Below are positions 1 to 6,150 of a DNA stretch of 10,431 bases, piece after piece. Each line of letters opens with the position of its first letter. Position 1 is the first letter of the stretch. The notes below the pieces were generated by a model. The model made no database searches. It saw nothing but the letters and a program-made list of their open reading frames with translations, and was not told the DNA's origin. The stretch is from Flavobacteriaceae bacterium (lineage in GTDB: Bacteria; Bacteroidota; Bacteroidia; Flavobacteriales; Flavobacteriaceae), in assembly GCA_947472705.1 (NCBI GenBank), contig CANJDA010000071.1:1-10431 (forward strand), given 5' to 3'. The position numbers and the translations under genes are program-made.

Positions 1-274
1 AGATATTTGGAAACCATTACCTGAAACCTATTTTTTTAATGATGGTACATTAGATTTAATATATGATTTTGATTTCACTCGTTTTGATACAGAGTTGCAC
101 ATGGAAGGATATGATTTACCATCTGTTTCTCCTAATTTTAGTTTAAATCAGGTATTTAGAGTGGTAATTGTACCTGCTTATTTTGGCAAACAAAACAAAG
201 TAAATCTGAATGACTATAATGCAGTGGTAAAGGCACTACATATTGATGAATCTAAAATCTTAAAAGTACAATAA
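1..274 (+). CDS. C-terminal part of a secreted/lipoprotein-like protein (partial, 5' end outside window)
   Basis: An open reading frame enters from the left edge in the frame starting at base 2 and ends at TAA (272-274), giving 90 residues. The peptide starts DIWKPLPETYFFNDG and ends NAVVKALHIDESKILKVQ. It is rich in aromatic and beta-strand-forming residues, including a run FRVVIVPAYFG. No membrane helix or enzyme motif is visible in this part. From memory it resembles the C-terminal beta domain of small Bacteroidota lipoproteins that carry a short Gly-Pro-Pro collagen-like stretch after the lipobox. That N-terminal part lies outside the window, so the family is a guess. It is followed 24 bases downstream by a strong palindromic terminator, which supports this being the real end of a transcription unit. 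The reading frame is well supported; the function is not known. Confidence 0.7.
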   Translation, partial: DIWKPLPETYFFNDGTLDLIYDFDFTRFDTELHMEGYDLPSVSPNFSLNQVFRVVIVPAYFGKQNKVNLNDYNAVVKALHIDESKILKVQ

Positions 275-298
275 ATTATAAATTTCAAGTAAAAATTT

Positions 299-329
299 AA
301 AATGCAGACCTAGGTCTGCATTTTTATTT
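299..329 (+). terminator. Perfect palindrome, rho-independent terminator
   Basis: Bases 299-324 form a perfect 26-bp inverted repeat with arms AATGCAGACC and GGTCTGCATT around a central TA, followed by a T-rich tail (to 325 and beyond). The GC-rich stem core plus T-run is the standard intrinsic terminator form and sits 24 bases after the stop of the partial + strand gene. The symmetry would also let it work on the opposite strand. The rest of the gap, to 497, is very AT-rich. I see no RNA gene, no ORF and no convincing promoter there. Confidence 0.85.
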
Positions 330-497
330 AGGGTAAAACTCCTTATAAATGTTTTATTTACAATCAATTATTAATTCAATCGTTTGATTTTTATAGTATT
401 AAGATAAAAACAGACAAATTTAACCTATAATTTATTAATTTCTTTATAAATAATGATTATTTTTAGTAAATATTTAAAATAATAACTCCCAATAAGA

Positions 498-1517
498 ATG
501 ATTTCACTTAAGAACAAACAATTTTCATTACTACACATTTTTTTGGCAACTATAGTTGTCACGATAGGAACCTATTATTTAACCAGTTTATGGAAAGAAA
601 AACAATATAATGAACAAATGAGCAGTGCTTCAATTGCTTGTAATTATGATATAAAGCGAATGAAAGGTTTTAAATTCATAAAGCCTTTAATGTTTGTAGA
701 CGAGGATTGTGAGTCGGATATGCTAATGAATACAAAACAAAAATTGATAAGCATTATTGATAAATATCATTCTATTGGAGAAGTAAACATCGCTTCGGTA
801 TATCTGAGAGAATATGAGCATAACGAATGGATGTGCATTAATCCAACTGAAAAATTTGATCCAGGTTCACTATTTAAAGTTCCTACTTTAATTACCATAT
901 TGAAAATGAATGAACTACATCCTGGACTTTTAGATAAATCTATTACTTACAATAAAAAATTAGATTTTGGACGTTCAATTAAGTTCCCTTCTAAACAAAT
1001 TACAATTGGACAAACTTATACTGTAAGAGAGTTATTGTCCTATATGATTAAATATTCTGATAATGATGCAACTGCATTATTAGAGAGTGTTATGGATGCT
1101 AAAGTACTTCAAAAGCTGTTTTCTGATATCGGTCTTGAAGTACCAAACATTTATGCTAGTCAATATAAATTTAATGTTAAAGAATACTCTTATTTTATGA
1201 GAGCTATTTACAATGCAGGATACCTTTCAAGTGCAGATTCTGAATATGCTGCAGAGTTACTTAGTCAATGTGATTTTAAAGAAGGTATTGTAAAAGGGTT
1301 ACCCGATAATACTATAATTGCTCATAAATTTGGAGAAGCTGGGAACCAAACCGAAATACAATTGCATGAATCAGGAATTATTTACTTAAATAATAAACCT
1401 TATTTATTGACAATAATGACAAAAGGAAAAGATATTAAAAAATTAGCTCAAATTATTGCTGAATTATCTAAATCGGTATATACTGATATGGCAATGCAGG
1501 CAAATGCTACTATGTAA
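498..1517 (+). CDS. Membrane-anchored class A beta-lactamase-like serine hydrolase
   Basis: This 339-residue protein has one N-terminal hydrophobic segment (about residues 11-30) preceded by lysines, with no obvious cleavage site or lipobox, so it is probably a signal anchor displaying the enzyme in the periplasm. The downstream domain carries the three landmarks of the penicillin-recognising serine hydrolase fold in order: SLFK (S124 nucleophile, K127 general base), SDN (187-189), and KFG (277-279) in the KTG position. After KFG comes a beta-strand region ending LLTIMTKG, typical of the beta-lactamase2 (PF13354-like) group. The KTG Thr is Phe, and I see no E-x-x-L-N omega-loop motif between SDN and KFG. 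A true beta-lactamase activity is therefore doubtful; a peptidase, esterase or peptidoglycan-related role is equally possible. The gene stands alone between a terminator and the convergent nth. The start is chosen because it gives the basic-then-hydrophobic N-terminus. Confidence 0.85.
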   Translation: MISLKNKQFSLLHIFLATIVVTIGTYYLTSLWKEKQYNEQMSSASIACNYDIKRMKGFKFIKPLMFVDEDCESDMLMNTKQKLISIIDKYHSIGEVNIASVYLREYEHNEWMCINPTEKFDPGSLFKVPTLITILKMNELHPGLLDKSITYNKKLDFGRSIKFPSKQITIGQTYTVRELLSYMIKYSDNDATALLESVMDAKVLQKLFSDIGLEVPNIYASQYKFNVKEYSYFMRAIYNAGYLSSADSEYAAELLSQCDFKEGIVKGLPDNTIIAHKFGEAGNQTEIQLHESGIIYLNNKPYLLTIMTKGKDIKKLAQIIAELSKSVYTDMAMQANATM

Positions 1518-1531
1518 TAAGTATTATAAAA

Positions 1532-2218
1532 TTATTTAAGCCTTGTTTCTTTTTGAAATGAGGCTTTTTTATTTTTAAAATAATCTTCAATCACTGATTT
1601 TCTACCGATAGTTTGGGTAATTATATCTTTTTCAAGATTCCAACCACGAGCAGGAGAATATTCACGACCATACCATATAATTTGAAGATGTAAATCATTC
1701 CAAAGTTCTCTTGGAAAAATAGCCTTGGCATCCTTTTCTGTTTGTTGTACACTCTTGCCATTAGATAAATTCCAACGATACATTAAACGATGAATGTGTG
1801 TATCAACTGGAAAGGCTGGTACTCCAAATGCCTGAGACATAACTACACTTGCTGTTTTATGACCAACAGCGGGTAATGCTTCCAAAGCTTCAAAACTTTG
1901 TGGCACCTCGCCATTATGCTTTTCAATAAGAATTTCTGATAAACCATGAATACCTTTAGATTTCATCGGAGACAAACCACATGGGCGTATGATTTCTTTT
2001 ATTTTTTCTACCGATAGTTTAACCATGTCTTGCGGATTATCAGCTTTAGCAAATAGTAATGGCGTAATTTGATTTACTCTAACATCAGTACATTGTGCCG
2101 AAAGTAATACTGCAATCAATAATGTATAAGGATCTTTATGATTTAAAGGAACGGGAATCTGCGGATAATACTCTTTTAACGTATTTATAACAACTGTTGC
2201 ACGCTCTTGTTTGGTCAT
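1532..2218 (-). CDS. nth: Endonuclease III-type DNA glycosylase/AP lyase lacking Fe-S cysteines
   Basis: This is base-excision-repair glycosylase/AP lyase, acting on oxidised pyrimidines and abasic sites. It has 228 residues, against 211 for E. coli Nth. The helix-hairpin-helix is clear (LPAVGHKTA, 115-123) with the catalytic lysine at K121. The catalytic aspartate is D139 in VDTHIHR. The N-terminal helical motif LLIAVLLSAQCTD (33-45) is also typical of Nth. The C-terminus is unusual. Where E. coli has the C-X6-C-X2-C-X5-C cluster loop, this protein reads REYSPARGWNLEKDIITQT with no cysteine at all; the only cysteines are C43 and C80, far from that site. A lysine-rich tail (about 215-228) follows and overlaps the neighbour's terminator. 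The gene is divergent from bcp with 47 bp between starts. Assignment to the Nth family is secure; loss of the cluster is read directly from the sequence. Confidence 0.95.
   Translation of the reverse strand: MTKQERATVVINTLKEYYPQIPVPLNHKDPYTLLIAVLLSAQCTDVRVNQITPLLFAKADNPQDMVKLSVEKIKEIIRPCGLSPMKSKGIHGLSEILIEKHNGEVPQSFEALEALPAVGHKTASVVMSQAFGVPAFPVDTHIHRLMYRWNLSNGKSVQQTEKDAKAIFPRELWNDLHLQIIWYGREYSPARGWNLEKDIITQTIGRKSVIEDYFKNKKASFQKETRLK
1538..1570 (+). terminator. Terminator of the serine hydrolase gene, embedded in the 3' end of nth
   Basis: The arms 1538-1549 (AAGCCTTGTTTC) and 1555-1566 (GAAATGAGGCTT) pair over 12 positions, two of them G-T, around a TTTTT loop, and a T-run continues to 1570. 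It lies 20 bases after the hydrolase stop and reads as a + strand intrinsic terminator. All of it lies inside the last dozen codons of the convergent nth gene, so the Lys-rich nth tail is partly set by this hairpin. A shorter A-rich flank could also serve nth messages, but that is less clear. Confidence 0.7.
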
Positions 2219-2233
2219 TTTAATTTAAATTTG
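2207..2233 (+). promoter_or_regulatory. Candidate Bacteroidota-type promoter for bcp
   Basis: TAAATTTG at 2226-2233 matches the TAnnTTTG -7 box used by the primary sigma factor of Bacteroidota. A TTG at 2207-2209 lies 16 bases upstream, slightly shorter than the usual spacing, and overlaps the first codons of nth. Transcription would start near 2240, about 25 bases before the bcp start codon. It is the only full match in the 47-bp divergent gap. In such AT-rich DNA a chance match is possible. Confidence 0.45.
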
Positions 2234-2265
2234 AATGTAAATTTATAAAACTTATACATCAAAAT

Positions 2266-2718
2266 ATGACAACACTAAAAAAAGGAGATAAAGCGCCTCA
2301 ATTTTCAGGAATGGATCAGGATGGCAATAATCATTCATTGGCAGATTATAACGGAAAGAAATTAGTAGTTTTCTTTTATCCTAAAGCTGATACACCCGGG
2401 TGTACTGCCGAGGCTTGTGATTTAAGAGACAATTTTGAACAATTTAAAGCCAATAACTACGCTTTACTTGGAGTAAGCGCTGATACTGCTAAAGCACAAG
2501 CGAAATTTAAAACCAAATATAATTTTCCATTTCCATTATTGGCAGATGAAGATAAATCAGTTATAGAAGCATTTGGTGTATGGGGCCCAAAGAAATTTAT
2601 GGGAAGAGAGTACGATGGAATACATCGAACAACATTTATAATAAGTGAAGATGGGATTATTGATGAAGTAATTTCAGAAGTAAAAACTAAATCACATGCT
2701 TCTCAAATTTTAAAATAG
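2266..2718 (+). CDS. bcp: Thioredoxin-dependent thiol peroxidase (Bcp/PrxQ peroxiredoxin)
   Basis: This cytoplasmic peroxiredoxin reduces hydrogen peroxide and organic hydroperoxides with electrons from thioredoxin. Its 150 residues match the usual Bcp length. The active-site stretch FFYPKADTPGCTAEAC gives the peroxidatic cysteine C46 within the TPGCT signature and a resolving cysteine C51 five residues later, the atypical two-Cys PrxQ arrangement. The conserved arginine R121 (HRTTFII) and the GVSAD strand (69-73) are present. No signal peptide is seen. It is divergent from nth, so an oxidative-damage repair gene and a peroxide-removal gene are adjacent. It ends 2 bases before a bidirectional terminator shared with the convergent 488-residue gene. 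A candidate TAnnTTTG promoter precedes it. The call is firm. Confidence 0.96.
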   Translation: MTTLKKGDKAPQFSGMDQDGNNHSLADYNGKKLVVFFYPKADTPGCTAEACDLRDNFEQFKANNYALLGVSADTAKAQAKFKTKYNFPFPLLADEDKSVIEAFGVWGPKKFMGREYDGIHRTTFIISEDGIIDEVISEVKTKSHASQILK

Positions 2719-2719
2719 A

Positions 2720-2750
2720 AAAAAAGCCAAGAATTATTCTTGGCTTTTTT
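2720..2750. terminator. Bidirectional terminator between bcp and the convergent gene
   Basis: The arms AGCCAAGAA (2725-2733) and TTCTTGGCT (2737-2745) pair perfectly around a three-base loop. They are flanked by an A-run on the left (2719-2725) and a T-run on the right (2745-2750), so the hairpin has a U-tract on either strand. It fills nearly the whole 33-bp gap between two convergent genes and should stop transcription from both sides. Confidence 0.9.
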
Positions 2751-2751
2751 G

Positions 2752-4218
2752 TTATACTTTTTGTAAAATTCTATTGGGGTCATACCCAAAAAGCTGATGT
2801 TGTTTTATAATCTCAGCAATTCCTTCTGGAAGTAATTTTTCCCAACCTGGAGTGCCGTCACTAATCATTTTAAGTACTTCGCGTGAAAATATTTTTAAGT
2901 GCCCTTTGTCAAAATCAGTGATATCAACCACTTTTCCGTTATAGGCAAAGAATTTATATAACTCTTTCATTCTAGGATGTACTTTTAGGTTTTGTGAGGT
3001 AATAATTTCTCCGTTTTCATCTTCCATTGGATACAAGAAAACTTTTAAATCACGATAGAATAACTTACCAAACGCTTCTAAAATACCGCCACTTAAATGA
3101 CGATAATATTTCTCATCAAAAATATCTACCAAGTTGTTAACACCCATGGCTAGTCCCATACGAGCTTTGGTATAACTAGAGAAATATTCTACTACTTTAT
3201 AATATTCTTGGAAATTAGAAATCATTACTGTTTGACCAAGAGAACATAATAGTTCCGCTCTGTCCATGAAATCTCTTTCATCAATTTCTCCTTCAGAACG
3301 AAGATTTGAAAGTGTAATTTCAAAAATAACCAGTGTATTATCTTTATCAACTTTGCTTTCATCAAGAAACATCTTTAATGATTTCTCATACATATCCATG
3401 TTTACTTGAGTTACAGGTCTAAAGCTACCTCTCAAGGCTAAGATGTTTTTTTTGTAAAGAATAGAAGCAGGTAATATATTTTTTCCATCTGGGCCAAACA
3501 TTACCGCATCTGTCATGCCGTTTTTAACCAATTGTAAGCTCATTAATCGGTTATCAACATTTTCAAATTTAGGTCCAGAGAAATTAATCGTGTCAATTTC
3601 CAATTGGTCTTTATCTAAATGATCATATAAATACCGTAATAATTTTTTTGGGTCACTGTATTTATAATAGGCACCGTATATTAGATTTACACCTAATATT
3701 CCTAATGTCTCTTGTTGTAAGCGAGCATCTGTTTCTTTAAATCGAATATGAAGGGTAATTTCATTATAATCTTCATCAGGATCTACTTGATATCGGATTC
3801 CAACCCAACCATGTCCTTTGAATTGTTTGGCAAAATCAATAGTAGCTACGGTATTGGCATAACTAAAATAAATTTTATTAGGATGTTTATCTCTTTTTAA
3901 TCGTTGTTCAATTAATTCCACTTCATGAGATAGCATTTTCTTTAATCGACTTTCAGTTACATACCGACCATCATCTTCAATACCATAAATAGCATCACTA
4001 AAATCCTTGTCATACGCTGACATAGCTTTAGCAATAGTTCCTGAAGAACCACCAGCTCTAAAAAAATGTCTCACCGTTTCTTGTCCAGCTCCAATTTCAG
4101 CAAACGTACCATAAATGTTTTCATTTAGGTTAATTCGTAATGCCTTATCTTTGATAGCAGGAATAGATTCAATAGCTTTGTCGCCCTTCAACTTAATATT
4201 TGAAACAATATTATCCAT
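2752..4218 (-). CDS. Conserved uncharacterised protein (488 aa)
   Basis: I do not recognise a characterised function. The protein has 488 residues, is soluble-looking, and has no signal peptide, membrane helix or beta-barrel pattern. The N-terminal region is dense in small and polar residues that look functionally constrained: NENIYGTFAEIGAGQETVRH (32-51), then FFRAGGSSGTIAKAMSAYD (52-70). Further on, KIYFSYANTVATIDF and the GHGWVGIRYQ stretch look like an alpha/beta core. A later GLAMGVNNLVDIFDEKYY segment is also likely conserved. From memory, close relatives occur widely in Bacteroidota and carry inconsistent automatic names such as nicotinate-nucleotide adenylyltransferase or TonB-dependent receptor. 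Neither fits: there is no HxGH nucleotidyltransferase motif and no plug or barrel. It is monocistronic, divergent from the metallo-hydrolase cluster, and preceded by a good -7 box. The gene is certain; the function is unknown. Confidence 0.9.
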   Translation of the reverse strand: MDNIVSNIKLKGDKAIESIPAIKDKALRINLNENIYGTFAEIGAGQETVRHFFRAGGSSGTIAKAMSAYDKDFSDAIYGIEDDGRYVTESRLKKMLSHEVELIEQRLKRDKHPNKIYFSYANTVATIDFAKQFKGHGWVGIRYQVDPDEDYNEITLHIRFKETDARLQQETLGILGVNLIYGAYYKYSDPKKLLRYLYDHLDKDQLEIDTINFSGPKFENVDNRLMSLQLVKNGMTDAVMFGPDGKNILPASILYKKNILALRGSFRPVTQVNMDMYEKSLKMFLDESKVDKDNTLVIFEITLSNLRSEGEIDERDFMDRAELLCSLGQTVMISNFQEYYKVVEYFSSYTKARMGLAMGVNNLVDIFDEKYYRHLSGGILEAFGKLFYRDLKVFLYPMEDENGEIITSQNLKVHPRMKELYKFFAYNGKVVDITDFDKGHLKIFSREVLKMISDGTPGWEKLLPEGIAEIIKQHQLFGYDPNRILQKV

Positions 4219-4236
4219 AATAGTTTATATACATTG

Positions 4237-4244
4237 CAAAGTTA
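4237..4244 (-). promoter_or_regulatory. Candidate -7 promoter box for the 488-aa protein gene
   Basis: On the - strand these bases read TAACTTTG, an exact TAnnTTTG match. Transcription would begin around 4230, giving a leader of roughly a dozen bases before the ATG at 4218. No good TTG -33 element is seen at the expected distance, so the support is one-sided. Confidence 0.45.
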
Positions 4245-4279
4245 GTAAAATAGCTATTTTATAAAAAGATAATTAGGTC

Positions 4280-4287
4280 TATTTTTG
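4280..4287 (+). promoter_or_regulatory. Candidate -7 promoter box for the metallo-hydrolase cluster
   Basis: TATTTTTG matches TAnnTTTG on the + strand, placing a start near 4294 and a leader of about 50 bases before the ATG at 4344. No clear -33 TTG lies upstream at normal spacing. The 125-bp divergent gap is otherwise AT-rich and I see no hairpin or riboswitch-like structure in it. Confidence 0.35.
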
Positions 4288-4343
4288 TAATTAATTATTT
4301 TTTAAAGTTAATAGCACATTACGCTAACAAAAATCATGCTACT

Positions 4344-5111
4344 ATGCAAGTTTATTTTCTCGGTACCGGAACTTCTCAAGGTATTCCAGTAATTGGTAAT
4401 GACCACCCTGTATGCCTAAGTACTGATTTGAAAGACAAAAGGTTACGTGTATCAGTTTGGGTCAAATGGGATAATAATTCTATAGTAATTGATTGTGGGC
4501 CAGATTTTAGGCAACAAATGTTGATATCTCAATGTGAAAAATTGGATGCTATTCTTTTTACTCATGAGCATGCCGATCACACAGCAGGTTTGGATGATAT
4601 CCGCCCATTCTTTTTTAAACAAAAAAAAGATATACCAATTTATGCTCATTCCCGAGTAATAGCCAATCTTAAAAAAAGGTTTGATTACATTTTCGAAACC
4701 GAGAATAAATACCCAGGAGCACCAGGTGTAGAAATATTAGAAGTAATAAACAATCACTCATTTTATATTGGTAAAACCCCAATATTACCCATAAATGTGA
4801 GTCATGGGAACCTTCAAGTTTTTGGTTATCGAATCCAAGATTTTGTGTATTTAACAGATGTAAAAACAGTTGACTTGGCTGAAATAGAAAAAATAAAAGG
4901 CGTAAAAGTGTTGGTAGTGAATGCTTTGCGCGAAGAACCACATCATTCTCATTTTAGTTTGCAAGATGCATTAGATTTTATACATTTGGTACAACCAGAG
5001 AAGGCTTATCTCACGCATATTAGTCATCATTTAGGTTTTCATGAAGAAGTGCAAAAAAAACTACCATCAAATGTTTTTTTGGCCTATGATAATTTAAAAG
5101 TAACGATTTAA
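4344..5111 (+). CDS. PhnP/RNase Z-like metallo-beta-lactamase-fold hydrolase
   Basis: This 255-residue cytoplasmic hydrolase belongs to the metallo-beta-lactamase superfamily. It starts MQVYFLGTGTSQGIP, the opening strand-turn typical of the PhnP and tRNase Z-like branches. The metal-binding motif is HEHADH (74-79: H74, H76, D78, H79). The further ligands expected for a two-metal site are present: H154 in NVSHGN, D172 in YLTDVK, and H225 in LTHISHHLG. H200, H201 and H203 (PHHSHF) are a likely substrate-side cluster. Members of this branch cleave phosphodiester bonds, for example the cyclic phosphodiesterase PhnP, but there are no phosphonate genes nearby, so a phosphonate role is not supported. 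The ATG is chosen for the family-typical N-terminus; an ATG 8 bases upstream is out of frame. The next gene follows after 4 bases, suggesting co-transcription. Confidence 0.9.
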   Translation: MQVYFLGTGTSQGIPVIGNDHPVCLSTDLKDKRLRVSVWVKWDNNSIVIDCGPDFRQQMLISQCEKLDAILFTHEHADHTAGLDDIRPFFFKQKKDIPIYAHSRVIANLKKRFDYIFETENKYPGAPGVEILEVINNHSFYIGKTPILPINVSHGNLQVFGYRIQDFVYLTDVKTVDLAEIEKIKGVKVLVVNALREEPHHSHFSLQDALDFIHLVQPEKAYLTHISHHLGFHEEVQKKLPSNVFLAYDNLKVTI

Positions 5112-5115
5112 AACT

Positions 5116-5607
5116 ATGAAGAAATCTTTATTCCTCTATCTATTTATCATTGCGGTTGTAATGAATGTTTTTACCTATAAATACTTTTCATCAAAAGATG
5201 GCGTTGAAATACAAACATTATCAGCAAATAATAAAAAACTAAATGATAGTATTACCAGTGTTACCAATCAATTGTATGATGCTAATGCTTTTTCATTGGA
5301 AAATAACGACCGAGCTCAAAATTATTTGGCCCAAAATGATATCAAGGCTTTTAATGAAAAAGTAAAACAAGCTTTGTTAGCTTATAACGATAGCCCGGAA
5401 GGAAATAAGTATACAGACCAACCAAAAATGGGAGAACAAAAATACATTATCAATAAAGTGAAACTCCTAAATCATCGTTGGATAATTGCAAACTATAGCA
5501 ATGGAGAGATCTGGGGAGAAGTACTTTTAAAATATTTTGTCAATGAGGATCAAACAATTTCTTTTGAAACTATGGATTCTTATTTATACCCAAAAGAGTT
5601 AAATTAG
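5116..5607 (+). CDS. Small signal-anchored protein of unknown function
   Basis: I do not recognise this 163-residue protein. After MKKS there is a hydrophobic stretch to about residue 23 followed by charged sequence, consistent with an uncleaved signal anchor or a signal peptide; no lipobox cysteine exists and the protein has no cysteines at all. Residues about 30-57 look helical and possibly coiled-coil (SANNKKLNDSITSVTNQL). The C-terminal half (about 107-160) is beta-rich with tryptophans at W122 and W133 and could be a small periplasmic domain. It begins 4 bases after the metallo-hydrolase stop and ends 17 bases before the lipoprotein start, so the three are probably one transcript. The gene is well supported by length, spacing and a plausible N-terminus; its role is unknown. 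Confidence 0.8.
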   Translation: MKKSLFLYLFIIAVVMNVFTYKYFSSKDGVEIQTLSANNKKLNDSITSVTNQLYDANAFSLENNDRAQNYLAQNDIKAFNEKVKQALLAYNDSPEGNKYTDQPKMGEQKYIINKVKLLNHRWIIANYSNGEIWGEVLLKYFVNEDQTISFETMDSYLYPKELN

Positions 5608-5624
5608 CCATTTATACAGAATTA

Positions 5625-6116
5625 ATGATGAAAAAAATAACAATACTTTTTGCTTTAACACTGATAATCTTTTCTTGTAAATTAACAGATCAAAAGGAAG
5701 GTGATATATCAGACGAAAAGAGCAATTCTATTACTAAAGATTCTACAGTGGTTAATGACAAGGATGAAAACGGATGCTTGGCTTCTGCAGGATATATTTG
5801 GTCAAAAGTGAATAAGGAATGCGTAAAGTGTTTTTCCGGAATGCAATTGAATCCAATTGACAAACCTGATAATGAAGACGAAACCTTAAGTGCTTACGTT
5901 TTGTTTAGTGAAGATGCAAGTCAAGCTGAAGTGTTTTTGCCAAATGAATCCAGCTCCATTGTTTTAACAAGAGAAGGAAAAGGGAAACCATGGATTTTAA
6001 ATGATTGGCAACTGATAGAATCTAAAGGCTATATTTTAAAGAAGGGTGGAGTGAATAAGTTTTCCGGTGATGGAGAAATAGGAAAGAAAGTAACCGATTC
6101 GGATACAGAACAATAA
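5625..6116 (+). CDS. Small lipoprotein with conserved-looking Cys motif
   Basis: This 163-residue exported lipoprotein has a basic start (MMKK) and a hydrophobic core, then LIIFSC with the lipidated cysteine at C18. A start at the second Met (base 5628) would serve equally well. A flexible acidic and serine-rich linker (19-49) leads to the segment GCLASAGYIWSKVNKECVKC (50-69), with C51, C66 and C69 as the only mature-domain cysteines besides C18. A small beta domain follows (YVLFSEDASQAEVFLP, WQLIESKGYILKK). From memory, this C-x(n)-GYxWS-x(n)-C pattern followed by a similar beta domain recurs in Bacteroidota lipoproteins of unknown function. No enzymatic motif is seen. It is last in the three-gene cluster and its stop codon runs directly into a terminator. 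Localisation is a confident call; function is unknown. Confidence 0.85.
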   Translation: MMKKITILFALTLIIFSCKLTDQKEGDISDEKSNSITKDSTVVNDKDENGCLASAGYIWSKVNKECVKCFSGMQLNPIDKPDNEDETLSAYVLFSEDASQAEVFLPNESSSIVLTREGKGKPWILNDWQLIESKGYILKKGGVNKFSGDGEIGKKVTDSDTEQ

Positions 6117-6149
6117 AAAAAAGGTCTTGAATTTCAAGACCTTTTTTTT
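6115..6149. terminator. Bidirectional terminator between the lipoprotein gene and the hydrolase operon
   Basis: AAGGTCTTGA (6121-6130) pairs perfectly with TCAAGACCTT (6134-6143) around a three-base loop, with an A-run before (from 6115) and a run of eight T after (6142-6149). It begins in the lipoprotein stop codon and ends just before the convergent hydrolase stop at 6151, so it should end both the + strand cluster and the - strand operon. Confidence 0.92.
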
Positions 6150-6150
6150 A

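Noticed and set aside
274..497. A small RNA or riboswitch in the gap before the serine hydrolase gene.
   Set aside because: Apart from the terminator palindrome at 299-324, the gap is low-complexity AT-rich DNA with no stable paired structure or promoter I can support.
498..1517. An acquired antibiotic-resistance beta-lactamase.
   Set aside because: KFG replaces KTG, no Glu166-type motif is visible, an N-terminal anchor is present, composition matches the neighbours, and there are no mobile-element remnants around it.
2237..2260. A - strand promoter for nth with TAAGTTTT as -7 box.
   Set aside because: The box misses the final G of TAnnTTTG, and the upstream TTG spacing is short; this is too weak in such AT-rich DNA.
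4669..4941. A 90-codon - strand frame inside the metallo-hydrolase gene, rich in leucine and phenylalanine.
   Set aside because: Its hydrophobic composition comes from reading AT-rich coding sequence on the wrong strand; the + strand frame has full metal-binding motifs.
4344..5111. A phosphonate-degradation phnP gene.
   Set aside because: No other phn genes are nearby, and this fold branch is widespread with various phosphodiester substrates.
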